This document shows positions 1 to 7,743 of a stretch of DNA of 64,000 bases, piece after piece; the first letter of the stretch is position 1, and each line of letters starts with the position of its first letter. Under the pieces are notes generated by a model. That model was not told the DNA's origin and did no database searches. It saw only the letters and a program-made list of their open reading frames with translations. The stretch is from Solimonas thermocellulolyticum. GTDB taxonomy: Bacteria > Pseudomonadota > Gammaproteobacteria > Nevskiales > Nevskiaceae. Location: NCBI RefSeq assembly GCF_040327995.1, contig NZ_JBEPIJ010000001.1, positions 62,001-126,000 on the forward strand, in the 5' to 3' direction. The position numbers and the translations under genes were made by a program.

Positions 1-317
1 GTGCCCTGGCTGGCCTCGGCTTGGTAGGGCGTATAGGCCGAGTAAAACTCGCCGCGCGTGGTGATCTCCCAGACCGCGGCCGGGATGTGGTGCTCGTAGG
101 CGCCGGCGCCGATGAAATTCAGGGCACCGCCGTCGAGCGCCGCGCGCTCCGACATCAGCCGCGAGACCTGCATCTCCGACAGGCCTTCGGGAACGTTTTT
201 CAGCGGCCCGCAGCGCAGCGCCGCCGGAATCTCATCGAACAGCGCGTCGATGCTCGGTGCGCCGATGGCACCGAGCATGTCCTTTACGTCGGCCTCGGTA
301 TGCGGAATGAAGGGCAT
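1..317 (-). CDS. gcvPA: Glycine dehydrogenase (decarboxylating) subunit 1, N-terminal part
   Basis: This is the first 105 residues of the N-terminal subunit of the P-protein of the glycine cleavage system, which decarboxylates glycine using PLP and passes the aminomethyl group to GcvH. The N-terminus MPFIPHTEADVKDMLG and the following stretch with IDALFDEIP, GLSEM and YTPYQAEASQG are typical of the two-subunit (PA/PB) form rather than the fused GcvP. The ATG at 317 lies 44 bases after the gcvH stop, so it is the third gene of gcvT-gcvH-gcvPA. The gene runs off the left edge, so the rest, and any gcvPB, cannot be seen. A split P-protein in a gammaproteobacterium points away from the enterobacterial arrangement. 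Confidence 0.9.
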   Translation of the reverse strand, partial: MPFIPHTEADVKDMLGAIGAPSIDALFDEIPAALRCGPLKNVPEGLSEMQVSRLMSERAALDGGALNFIGAGAYEHHIPAAVWEITTRGEFYSAYTPYQAEASQG

Positions 318-324
318 GATGGAT

Positions 325-354
325 CGTGAGACGTGAGACGTTGGGCGTGAGACG
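325..354. repeat. Short GTGAGACG direct repeats
   Basis: The 9-mer CGTGAGACG occurs three times (325-333, 332-340, 346-354) in the 44-base gap between gcvH and gcvPA. The first two overlap by two bases. Such short tandem words occur in intergenic DNA of some high-GC bacteria. No function is evident. Confidence 0.5.
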
Positions 355-361
355 TCGGGGC

Positions 362-751
362 TTATAGCGTCTTGAGGTAGCCCTCGTAGCCGGCGGCGTC
401 GAGCAGGGCGTCGACGTCCGCGGCATTCGTCGGCTTGAGCTTCCACATCCAGCCTGCGCCATACGGATCGCCGTTGAGGATCTCCGGGCTGGTGCCCAGC
501 GCTTCGTTGGCGGCGACGACCTCGCCGGCCACCGGCGCATAGACGTCCGACGCCGCCTTGACCGACTCCACCACCGCGCAGGCCTCGTTGGCGCCGACTT
601 TGCGGCCCACCGCAGGCACCTCGACGAACACCAGATCGCCGAGGGCCGCCTGCGCGTGATCGGTGATGCCGATGGTGAGCGTGCCGTCGGATTCGACGCG
701 CACCCATTCGTGTGACTTCACGTACTTCAGATCTGCCGGAACCTTGCTCAT
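362..751 (-). CDS. gcvH: Glycine cleavage system H protein
   Basis: A 129-residue lipoyl carrier protein that shuttles the aminomethyl group between the P, T and L proteins. The motif VVESVKAASD places the lipoyl-attachment lysine at residue 65, and the N-terminus (YVKSHEWVRVE) is characteristic of GcvH. Length matches the family (about 125-130). The start at 751 is preceded by a GGGAG ribosome-binding site; an upstream in-frame extension has no family similarity. It lies 17 bases after gcvT in the same operon and should share the upstream glycine riboswitch. Confidence 0.97.
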   Translation of the reverse strand: MSKVPADLKYVKSHEWVRVESDGTLTIGITDHAQAALGDLVFVEVPAVGRKVGANEACAVVESVKAASDVYAPVAGEVVAANEALGTSPEILNGDPYGAGWMWKLKPTNAADVDALLDAAGYEGYLKTL

Positions 752-768
752 CGTTTCTCCCTCGGAAC

Positions 769-1851
769 TCAAACCAGAACCTTGCCATGGCGCACGAACG
801 GCGGCTTGACCACCCGCGCCGCCACCCACTGACCACGGATCTCGATCTCACAGCCGCCCTCCGCCGACGCATCGACACGGGCCAAGGCGATGGATTGGCG
901 CATCGTCGGCGCAAAACCGCCGGAAGTGGTCTCCCCACTCGCGCCGTTGGCGAAGCGAAGCTTCATGTGCGCGCGGGCGATGCCGCGGCCTTCGAGCACC
1001 AGCCCGACGAGCTTGCGTTTGGATGCACCGCGCAGCGGCTCGATGGCCTTGCGGCCGATAAAATCGCGGTCGTGCGGCTCGAAGGCCACGGTCCAGGCGA
1101 GGCCAGATTCCAGCGGGTGCGTGGATTCGTCCATGTCCTGGCCGTAGAGATTCATGCCGGCTTCGAGGCGCAGTGTGTCGCGCGCGCCGAGCCCGCAGGG
1201 CTTCACGCCGGCATCGAGCAACTGCGTCCACAATGCGACCAGCGCAGCGTGCGGCAGTATCAGCTCGAAGCCGTCCTCGCCGGTGTAACCGGTGCGCGCG
1301 ACGAACCGTTCGCCGTCGACGGTCGCCTGGAAGTTGCCGAGCCCCCCCGCGGCCTCGCGCAGGGCATCCGGCAGTAGCGGCAGGGTCCTGGCACGCGCGT
1401 TCGGCCCCTGCACCGCGAGAATGCCCAGATCGCTACGGTGACGGACCTCGACACCGAAATCCGCCGCATGCCGGCGAATCCACGCCAGATCCTTGTCCGT
1501 GGTAGCGGCATTGACGACGAGGCGGAACCACGTCTCGCCGAGGAAATACACGATCAGGTCGTCGAGGATGCCGCCGTCCGCGCGCAGCATGCAGCTGTAC
1601 AAGGCCTTGCCGGGCGCGCCGAGTTTGGCGATGTCGTTGGCGAGCAAGCGGCGCAGGAAGTCGCGGACCCGCGGACCATGCAGATCGACGGCCGACATGT
1701 GCGCCACGTCGAACATGCCGGCGTCGTTGCGCACCGCGTGGTGCTCGTCGAGTTGGGAGGCGTACTGGATCGGCATCTCCCAGCCAGCGAAGTCGACCAG
1801 CCGAGCGCCGAGGCGGACGTGTTCGGGGTACAGCGCGGTGTGCTTGAGCAT
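769..1851 (-). CDS. gcvT: Glycine cleavage system T protein (aminomethyltransferase)
   Basis: A 360-residue protein that transfers the methylene group from aminomethyl-lipoyl GcvH to tetrahydrofolate and releases ammonia. The N-terminus (HTALYPEHVRLGARLVDFAGWEMPIQY), DVAHMSAVDLHGP, the folate-binding region with RTGYTGEDGFEL and the C-terminal beta-barrel segment around GRKAIEPLRGA are standard GcvT features. Length is normal. It is the first gene of the glycine cleavage operon and sits about 130 bases downstream of a tandem glycine riboswitch, so it is most likely switched on by glycine. Confidence 0.97.
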   Translation of the reverse strand: MLKHTALYPEHVRLGARLVDFAGWEMPIQYASQLDEHHAVRNDAGMFDVAHMSAVDLHGPRVRDFLRRLLANDIAKLGAPGKALYSCMLRADGGILDDLIVYFLGETWFRLVVNAATTDKDLAWIRRHAADFGVEVRHRSDLGILAVQGPNARARTLPLLPDALREAAGGLGNFQATVDGERFVARTGYTGEDGFELILPHAALVALWTQLLDAGVKPCGLGARDTLRLEAGMNLYGQDMDESTHPLESGLAWTVAFEPHDRDFIGRKAIEPLRGASKRKLVGLVLEGRGIARAHMKLRFANGASGETTSGGFAPTMRQSIALARVDASAEGGCEIEIRGQWVAARVVKPPFVRHGKVLV

Positions 1852-1870
1852 TCAGGTTCTCTGGACAGTT

Positions 1871-1936
1871 TGGCATGGCATCCATGCCAGGGCGGCGTGA
1901 GTCTCTCGACCTCCGGCCCGGCCATCCCTGGCCGGG
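1871..1936 (-). promoter_or_regulatory. Hairpins between glycine riboswitch and gcvT
   Basis: Two stem-loops fill the leader between the aptamers and gcvT: an 8-bp stem CCCGGCCA/TGGCCGGG at 1917-1936 and an 8-bp stem TGGCATGG/CCATGCCA at 1871-1889, the latter about 20 bases before the gcvT start. Their position suggests the expression platform, acting on transcription or on ribosome access. No U-tract follows, so which hairpin is the switch cannot be told by eye. Confidence 0.45.
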
Positions 1937-1982
1937 CGTTCGATTTCGCACGAAGCCACGCTCCGTGAACCGCGAAATCTCA

Positions 1983-2145
1983 CCCGCCCTCTGTCCTTTT
2001 ACCTGAGCGTTGAGCGCCTTCGGTGACCGGGGTGATCCGGTTCTCTCCAGAGTTTTTTCTGTCACGCTCCTTTTACCTGAGCGATTCCGGGCGGTTTGCG
2101 CCTTCGGTGCTGCCGCGTGGGCAGTCTCTCGCGTGACAGAACGAC
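1983..2145 (-). promoter_or_regulatory. Tandem glycine riboswitch
   Basis: Read on the minus strand, two consecutive aptamers carry the conserved glycine-riboswitch words: GCGAGAG, CACCGAAGG and GCTCAGGTAAAAGG in the first (about 2145-2063), then GGAGAG, CACCGAAGG and GCTCAGGTAAAAGGACAGAGG-like sequence in the second (about 2052-1985). A short A-rich linker joins them. This is the classical two-aptamer gcvT-motif RNA. It precedes gcvT-gcvH-gcvPA and should raise expression when glycine is abundant. Confidence 0.96.
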
Positions 2146-2202
2146 TTTTTTCCTACTGCTGGCCAATCCTTGGCGCAGCACCGCACACTTTAGCGAACCC
2201 CG

Positions 2203-2224
2203 GCCCGGACTTCCATGTCCGGGC
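2203..2224 (-). terminator. Possible terminator hairpin after small membrane genes
   Basis: A perfect 8-bp inverted repeat GCCCGGAC/GTCCGGGC with loop TTCCAT lies about 110 bases downstream of the small membrane protein gene (stop at 2333, minus strand) and upstream of the gcv riboswitch. It could end the upstream transcript, but there is no T-run behind it. Confidence 0.35.
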
Positions 2225-2332
2225 GCCGCTCGGATCAGCGCCGAGGGGGCCGCGTCTATCGGCTCGCTGGTGACGGATCCGGGCTAGGAGGTCGCGCAGC
2301 CCCCGCGGTCACACCCGAAACGCTGATGTAGC

Positions 2333-2572
2333 TCACCTCAACGGCAGCGGATCGGCGACGCCGGCGAGCACGAGCACACCCCAAATCAACAGGGCGAAGC
2401 CACCCAGTAGATAAAGCGCGAGAAAAAAATGAAAGGCGAGCGGATTGTCCTCGCGCGTCGGCGTGTAAAGCTTGAATCCGCTCCTGCCCGCACGGATCTC
2501 GCCCTTGACGTAGCCGCGGTAGGCTGCGACGAGCAGCCCGATCCCGACGACGAGCATGAAGATGGTCGTCAT
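2333..2572 (-). CDS. Small membrane protein of unknown function
   Basis: A 79-residue protein with two predicted membrane segments: TIFMLVVGIGLLVAAYRGYV at the N-terminus and a second one around FFLALYLLGGFALLIWGVLVLAG. A basic loop (KGEIRAGRSGFKLYTPTRE) lies between them. No family is recognised. The ATG at 2572 has an AAGG ribosome-binding site 7 bases upstream and overlaps the stop codon of the next upstream gene (ATGA), so the two small genes are probably translationally coupled and may act together. An alternative ATG at 2578 is too close to the same ribosome-binding site. Confidence 0.7.
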   Translation of the reverse strand: MTTIFMLVVGIGLLVAAYRGYVKGEIRAGRSGFKLYTPTREDNPLAFHFFLALYLLGGFALLIWGVLVLAGVADPLPLR

Positions 2573-2925
2573 TCGCATGCCTTTTTGCGCGAGAGTTTCG
2601 AGCCGACGAAGGCCGCAAGGAATTGAGGGATCGAAATCACCGCCATGAAAATCATGGCAAGCGGCAGCAGGTTCAGCGAGCTGCCGTGCATCAACGCGGC
2701 AAGCACCTGTCCGCCGGCCATGCTCATCACCCACCGCCAGGGCTTGAGCGGAAACAGATAGGCAATCACGAACACCACAACGCACATGAACGGGATGCCG
2801 ACCAGATAGTAGATGTCGTCGTCCCAGGCCTCGTTGTCGCCGGTCGCCCAGGTAATCGCGAAGAAGACGACCAGCCCGCAGAGCGTCGAGGCCGCATAGG
2901 GGAAAAAATCATTGCTGTCCTTCAT
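2569..2925 (-). CDS. Small multi-spanning membrane protein of unknown function
   Basis: A 118-residue hydrophobic protein with about three to four transmembrane segments (FFPYAASTLCGLVVFFAITWA, IYYLVGIPFMCVVVFVIAYLF, and a long hydrophobic C-terminal half from the MAGGQVLAALMHG region to QFLAAFVGSKL). An acidic loop with NEAWDDD follows the first segment. No conserved family is recognised. It is the first gene of a two-gene unit and overlaps the downstream small membrane gene by 4 bases. Confidence 0.7.
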   Translation of the reverse strand: MKDSNDFFPYAASTLCGLVVFFAITWATGDNEAWDDDIYYLVGIPFMCVVVFVIAYLFPLKPWRWVMSMAGGQVLAALMHGSSLNLLPLAMIFMAVISIPQFLAAFVGSKLSRKKACE

Positions 2926-3360
2926 CGGGCGCCTGCCTCATCGGGGAACTGGATCGGAGGGCGTGAGCGTTGCGGGCTCAGGAGAAAAGGATCGGGCGCT
3001 CCTCGCCGCAGGCACCATCGATCTGTTGAGGAAAGTCTGCACAAGTCCGATGGATGATGGTCTGATCGGCGACGCCGAGACAAGGTGATCGAGATCCAGT
3101 AGATCGGCTTCGGTCACGCGCAAGTGCGCGAGCAAGTGCAAGCATACGCGCAAAGAAAGTTTTCTCGCCGAGATGGATCAGCTGAGCGCGTCGGCGCCGC
3201 ATGTCGTCGCCGGATCCTGGCGGCGCGCGCAGCGTCTACACCCCCCGCGTGCCGTCGCGTGACTCGTTCAGATGTGCCCGAAGGCAACGCGCGGGCGGCG
3301 TGCGCGAACCCCGCATGCAGGGTGCTCGCGCCCTTGCATGCGGTCCTGAACGGGGCGGCA
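2926..3360. other. Non-coding gap of 435 bases
   Basis: No convincing gene is seen between the small membrane pair and ubiI. Open frames on both strands are short, compositionally biased and without recognisable motifs. The part nearest ubiI (3311-3343) holds a hairpin described separately. The promoter of the membrane gene pair (start 2925, minus strand) must lie in this stretch. Confidence 0.5.
3311..3343 (-). terminator. Possible hairpin terminator after ubiI
   Basis: Inverted repeat CCGCATGCA/TGCATGCGG (9 perfect pairs, extended by an imperfect G/C pair stretch) lies about 18 bases beyond the ubiI stop on the minus strand. There is no T-run, so termination is only suggested by position. 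Confidence 0.35.
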
Positions 3361-4536
3361 TCAGGCGTCGCTGGACGATAGTCCACAGGCACGCTGCACC
3401 AGCGCCCGCCGCAGTGGCGTCAGCTCGTTGACGAGGGTCAGACCACGCTGGCGCAGCCAGCGCCAGCCGGGTCGTTGAAACCGATAGGCGCGGTACAAGC
3501 CGTCGGTGACCAGCAACATCTCGCGCGCCGCGGCGGCGCGCGCGCGGCGATAGGGTCCGAGTACGCGGGGACTGCCTGGATCGCGGCGGGCCCGATGTGC
3601 CCGGCTGAGCGTTTCGATCAGGCTCGCGGCATCGCCAAAGCCAAGGTTCAGCCCCTGCCCGGCCAGCGGATGCACCACGTGCGCCGCGTCGCCGGCCAGC
3701 GCAAAACGCGGCCCCGCATAGCGTTCCGCGTGCTGGAACCGCAAGGCGAACGGCCGGCGCGGCGTGCATTCGAGCACCTCACCGAGCGCGTGCTGGGTCG
3801 CGACCGCGAGTTGCTGGCAAAAGGCGCGGTCGTCCATCGCCAACAAGGCGTCGGCTTCGGTCGTCGACCACACCAGCGAGCTGCCTCCGTCGGCCAGCGG
3901 CAGCAGCGCCAGCGGTCCGGTGTCGAGAAAGCGCTGGTACGCCGTCTCGCGGTGAGGCTGCTGCGTGCGCACATGGCAGACCAGCGCGGTTTGCGCGTAG
4001 TCGGCGCCCACGACGTCGACACCCAGCATCGCTCGCAGTGGCGACTGCGGCCCGTCGGCGGCGACGACCAGGCGCGCCTGCAGCCGACTGCCGTCGTCGA
4101 GCGTCAGCACGGCCGCGTCCTCGTCGATGCGACAGGCTCGGATCGCCGCCGGCACACGCAGCACCTCGGCGGGCACGCGGGCCAGCAGCGCCTGCTGCAG
4201 CACACGATGCTCGACGATATGCCCGAGCACCGGCAGGCGCACGTCGGCCGCGTCGAAGTGCAGAGCTTGCGTGGGATCGTGCTCCCACACCTGCATGTGC
4301 GTGTACGGGCTTGCACGCGCCGCGACGATCGACGGCCAGACACCGAGCGCGTCGAGCAGACGCGCGCTGGCCGGCGACACGGCATAGACGCGCGTGTCGT
4401 AGTCCGCATCGTCCGGCGTGAAACGCCGCCGATCGAGCAACTGCACCTGCACGCCGGCGCGATGCAGACCGACGGCGATCGCGCAGCCGACCGGGCCGGC
4501 ACCGACGATCGCCACCTCGCAGTACGACGCGCGCAT
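3361..4536 (-). CDS. ubiI: FAD-dependent ubiquinone hydroxylase, UbiI/VisC type
   Basis: A 391-residue flavoprotein monooxygenase of the UbiH/UbiF/COQ6 family, which hydroxylates the aromatic ring during ubiquinone synthesis. The FAD-binding GAGPVG sits at residues 12-17, the middle motif around DGPQSPLRAML follows near residue 165, and the second FAD motif ALAGDAAHVVHPLAGQGLNLG lies near residue 285. By position after ubiH, as in other gammaproteobacteria, it is most likely UbiI (C5 hydroxylase), although UbiF-like activity cannot be excluded by sequence reading. The ATG at 4536 shares a base with the ubiH stop (TGATG), making it the last gene of a coupled operon. Confidence 0.88.
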   Translation of the reverse strand: MRASYCEVAIVGAGPVGCAIAVGLHRAGVQVQLLDRRRFTPDDADYDTRVYAVSPASARLLDALGVWPSIVAARASPYTHMQVWEHDPTQALHFDAADVRLPVLGHIVEHRVLQQALLARVPAEVLRVPAAIRACRIDEDAAVLTLDDGSRLQARLVVAADGPQSPLRAMLGVDVVGADYAQTALVCHVRTQQPHRETAYQRFLDTGPLALLPLADGGSSLVWSTTEADALLAMDDRAFCQQLAVATQHALGEVLECTPRRPFALRFQHAERYAGPRFALAGDAAHVVHPLAGQGLNLGFGDAASLIETLSRAHRARRDPGSPRVLGPYRRARAAAAREMLLVTDGLYRAYRFQRPGWRWLRQRGLTLVNELTPLRRALVQRACGLSSSDA

Positions 4537-5750
4537 CAAAGCTGGCTGCGCGCGGCCCGCGGGCTATGACCCGCATAACCGAGGTTCTGCCACAGTACGG
4601 TCTCGCGCACGCCGGGCACCAGGTCCACCGCGAGCAGGCCCAGATGGCGCAGACCGCGCAGGCCGGGGATGCGGTTCGAGAACAGCCGGACGATGCCGTC
4701 GGTGAAGCCGGCCATGCGGCTGCGATCGGTCTCGCGCAACTGCGCGTAGCGCTGCAGCAGTGCCGGTTCGCCGGGATCGCCAGCGCCGATCGCCAGCAGC
4801 AGTTCGGCGAGCGTGGCGGCGTCACGCAGACCGAGATTGAAGCCTTGTGCGGCGACCGGATGCAGCGACTGCGCGGCATTGCCGACGAACACCGTGCGCG
4901 CGGCGATCACGCTGCTGCTGACGACGCGCTGCAGAGGATAAGCCTGGCGCCGCCCGATCTCGACGAAACGGCCGAGCCGCTCGCCGAAGGCCTGCTGCGC
5001 AGCCTGCAGGAACGCGCCGTCGTCGCTGTTCATGCGCGCGGCCAGCTCGGTCGCCGGCGTCGTCCAGATCAGCGAGCACAGCCGGTCCTCGTCGCCCCAG
5101 GGCTTGGGCAGCAGCGCGATCGGCCCATCCGGCGTGAAGCGCTCGTACGCACAGCCGGCGTGCGGCCGGCTACAGCGTACTGCGGTGACGATCGCGGATT
5201 GTCGGTAGTCATGGGTCTGCGCGCCGACGCCGAACCAGCCGCGCAAGGGCGACTGCGCGCCGTCCGCGGCGACCACCAGACGCGCGGCGAGTACCTGACC
5301 GTCGTCGAGCCGGAGCTCGACACGGTCGCGTTCCACCCGCGCCGCGGCCAGGCGCGCCGGCGCGCGTATCTGGACCTTGCTCGCGGACACGCGCCGCCAC
5401 AAGGCTTCTCCGAGCGCACCGAGCGGCAGGTTGTAGCCGAGCGCATCGAGCCCGCACTCCTCGGCGGTGAAGCGCGCGACGCCGAAGCGGCCGCGCTCGG
5501 AGATATGGGTCGAGCGGATCGGCGCCGCCTGCGGCGCCAACTGCGGCCAGGCACCGAGCGCCTCGAGGATGCGGACACTGGCGTGATTGACCGCGATGCA
5601 GCGCTCGTCCCACTGCGCCGGGCCCGCCCTGGGCGGGGCCGGCTCGATCAGCGCCACGCGCAGCGCCGAGTCGGCGAGGCCGAGCGCGACGCTGGCACCG
5701 ACCAGGCCACCGCCGACGATGGCGACATCGACCGCAGCGGCGTCGGTCAT
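4536..5750 (-). CDS. ubiH: 2-octaprenyl-6-methoxyphenol hydroxylase
   Basis: A 404-residue FAD-dependent hydroxylase of ubiquinone biosynthesis. The N-terminal GGGLVG Rossmann motif (about residues 13-18), the HISERGRFG segment characteristic of UbiH, DGAQSPLRGWFG in the middle and the FVGNAAQSLHPVAAQGFNLGLRD motif in the C-terminal half are all present. Asn-Ala replaces the common Asp-Ala in the GD motif, which is also seen in some UbiH proteins. It follows pepP with an ATGA overlap and precedes ubiI, an arrangement conserved in gammaproteobacteria. Confidence 0.92.
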   Translation of the reverse strand: MTDAAAVDVAIVGGGLVGASVALGLADSALRVALIEPAPPRAGPAQWDERCIAVNHASVRILEALGAWPQLAPQAAPIRSTHISERGRFGVARFTAEECGLDALGYNLPLGALGEALWRRVSASKVQIRAPARLAAARVERDRVELRLDDGQVLAARLVVAADGAQSPLRGWFGVGAQTHDYRQSAIVTAVRCSRPHAGCAYERFTPDGPIALLPKPWGDEDRLCSLIWTTPATELAARMNSDDGAFLQAAQQAFGERLGRFVEIGRRQAYPLQRVVSSSVIAARTVFVGNAAQSLHPVAAQGFNLGLRDAATLAELLLAIGAGDPGEPALLQRYAQLRETDRSRMAGFTDGIVRLFSNRIPGLRGLRHLGLLAVDLVPGVRETVLWQNLGYAGHSPRAARSQL

Positions 5751-7081
5751 GCGCGCTTCATCATGCGCTCGATGTCGCGCACCGTCTTGGGCGCAGCATC
5801 GGTGAGCACGCGCGGCCCGTCCGCCGTGACCACGACATCGTCCTCGATGCGCACACCGATGCCCCAGAACTTTTCCGGAACGCCCTTGGTGCCCGGCGCG
5901 ATGTACAAGCCGGGTTCGACCGTCATCACCATGCCCGGCGCGAACGGCCGCGGCTTGCCATCGATCTTGTAACGACCGACGTCGTGCACATCCATGCCCA
6001 GCCAGTGCCCGGTGCCGTGCATGAAGAACTGGCGATGCCGCCCTTCGCGGATCAGCTCCGCCGGCTTGCCCTTGAGCAGACCGAGTTCCACCATGCCCTC
6101 GGTGAGCACGCGCGTCGCGACCTCGTGCGGACGCGATGACGGCGTACCGACCCGGAGCGTGCGGATCGCCTGCCGGTTGGCTTCGAGCACGACCTCGTAG
6201 ACCGCCTGCTGCGCCGCGCTGAAGCGGCCGTTGACCGGAAACGTGCGCGTGATGTCGGCGGTGTAGCCGCGCAGCTCGCCGCCAGCGTCGATCAGCAGCA
6301 GATCGCCATCGCGCAGCAAGGCATTGTTCTCGGTGTAGTGCAGGATGCAGGCATTCTCACCACCACCGATGATGCTGCCGTAGCCGGGCTCCATGTCGTG
6401 CCGGGCGAAGTGATGATGCAGCTCGGCGCCGACCTGCCACTCATAGAGGCCCGGGCGCGCCGTGCGCATGGCGATGCAATGCGCCTCGGCGCTGATCGCA
6501 CAGGCGCTGGCCATGACCTCTAGCTCGGCCGCCGACTTGTGCAGGCGCATCTCGTGCAGTGTCGTTTCGAGCGCGACGATGTCGGTCGGCGCCGCCGCAC
6601 CGCGCCGCGAGACCTCGCGAATCTCGCGCACGCAGGCGGCGATCCGCGCGTCGTAGGCGGCGTGCTCGCCGAGCGTGTAGTGCAAGGTCTTACGTCCGCC
6701 GAGCAGGGCCGGCAGGTGCGCCTCGAAGTCCTCGATCGGGTAGGCCTCGTCGGCGCCGTAATCGCGCACCGCACCTACTGGCCCGGCGCGGCGGCCGTCC
6801 CAGATCTCGCGTTCGGCATCGCGCCGGCGTACGAAGAGCAGATATTCGGCCTTGCGTGCGCCGACCTTGCGCCCGGGCGCCAGCACCGCGATCGCGTCCG
6901 GCTCGGGAAATCCGGTGAGATAGGCAAAATCGCTGTCCTGGCGAAAGCGGTAGTGCGTATCGCGCGAACGCACGACCTCTCGCGCCGCCGGCACGATGGC
7001 GATGCCATCGCTGCCGATCAGGCGCATCAGCCGCGCGCGCCGTGCGGCGTACTCCTTGCGCGTGAAGGCCGAGGTCGTCAT
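5747..7081 (-). CDS. pepP: Xaa-Pro aminopeptidase (aminopeptidase P)
   Basis: A 444-residue cytoplasmic metallopeptidase that removes the N-terminal residue from peptides with proline at position two. The pita-bread fold metal ligands are visible: Asp in LLIDAGGEL, Asp in YTADITRTFP, His in HGTGHWLGMDVHD, Glu in MTVEPGLY and Glu in GVRIEDDVVVT. Length matches E. coli PepP (441). It overlaps ygfB at its start and ubiH at its end by 4 bases each, so the four genes are almost certainly one transcript. Confidence 0.96.
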   Translation of the reverse strand: MTTSAFTRKEYAARRARLMRLIGSDGIAIVPAAREVVRSRDTHYRFRQDSDFAYLTGFPEPDAIAVLAPGRKVGARKAEYLLFVRRRDAEREIWDGRRAGPVGAVRDYGADEAYPIEDFEAHLPALLGGRKTLHYTLGEHAAYDARIAACVREIREVSRRGAAAPTDIVALETTLHEMRLHKSAAELEVMASACAISAEAHCIAMRTARPGLYEWQVGAELHHHFARHDMEPGYGSIIGGGENACILHYTENNALLRDGDLLLIDAGGELRGYTADITRTFPVNGRFSAAQQAVYEVVLEANRQAIRTLRVGTPSSRPHEVATRVLTEGMVELGLLKGKPAELIREGRHRQFFMHGTGHWLGMDVHDVGRYKIDGKPRPFAPGMVMTVEPGLYIAPGTKGVPEKFWGIGVRIEDDVVVTADGPRVLTDAAPKTVRDIERMMKRA

Positions 7082-7635
7082 CAGTGCAGTTGGGAAGACT
7101 CGGTGGGATCCAGCGTCGGCCGCGGATGCATCTCCATGAACACGAGCTGGGCGCCGACGCGGACGTACTCGACCAGCTCGGCGTAGGCGCCTTCTTCGAT
7201 GTTGACATCGACCTCGTCGCCGACCGCCGCGCGCGTGAGTTCGGTCAGGTCGCCGACGATCTCGCGCGTCTCTTGCGAACAGCGTGACAAATCCAGCCGC
7301 CGGCTCGCCAGCCCGAACAGAAAACCGCTACACCACGACGCCAGCGCGGCGGTGCGCGGCACCAGCGCGACGGAATCGTCGGGCAGCAGCGGCTGGAAGC
7401 TCATGCCCTCGTCGATCAGCGCGGCGAAGGTTTCGGCGCGCAGTTGCTCGAGCAAGGGACGCGCGCTCGCCGGCAGCGCGCGGTCGGACTCGATCAGGTG
7501 CAGCAGGTCGATCTGCTCGGGCTCGCTGACGCACAGCGCGCCGCACAGCGCGCCGTGGTACTCCGCCGCGGCATCGGCGTCGCCCAGTGTGGCGAGCGCA
7601 TCGGCGAGTGCTTCGTAATTCACGCAGGTGCTCAT
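7081..7635 (-). CDS. ygfB: YgfB/YecA (UPF0149) family protein
   Basis: A 184-residue protein of the UPF0149 family. The sequence around EYHGALCGALCV near residue 25, LLPDDSVALVPRTAALASWCSGFLFGL in the middle and EEGAYAELVEYVRVGAQLVFMEM near the C-terminus match YgfB. YgfB homologues are small helical cytoplasmic proteins; in Pseudomonas aeruginosa YgfB affects expression of resistance-related genes. It heads the ygfB-pepP-ubiH-ubiI operon. The start at 7635 (MSTCVNYEAL) is chosen because the upstream in-frame sequence is Arg/Ala-rich and unlike the family. Confidence 0.88.
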   Translation of the reverse strand: MSTCVNYEALADALATLGDADAAAEYHGALCGALCVSEPEQIDLLHLIESDRALPASARPLLEQLRAETFAALIDEGMSFQPLLPDDSVALVPRTAALASWCSGFLFGLASRRLDLSRCSQETREIVGDLTELTRAAVGDEVDVNIEEGAYAELVEYVRVGAQLVFMEMHPRPTLDPTESSQLH

Positions 7636-7743
7636 CGTCCGATTATATGTCGCAAGACCGCCCGCCTTTGCGCGCGCCGGACCGGCGCCCACGGCGGCCC
7701 GTCGCACCCTCTTGCGTCGCGCTCACACCCCTATAATTTGCCG

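Noticed and set aside
2938..3202. Short minus-strand frames between the membrane genes and ubiI
   Set aside because: They are short and basic, without a ribosome-binding site or similarity. They are treated as non-coding.
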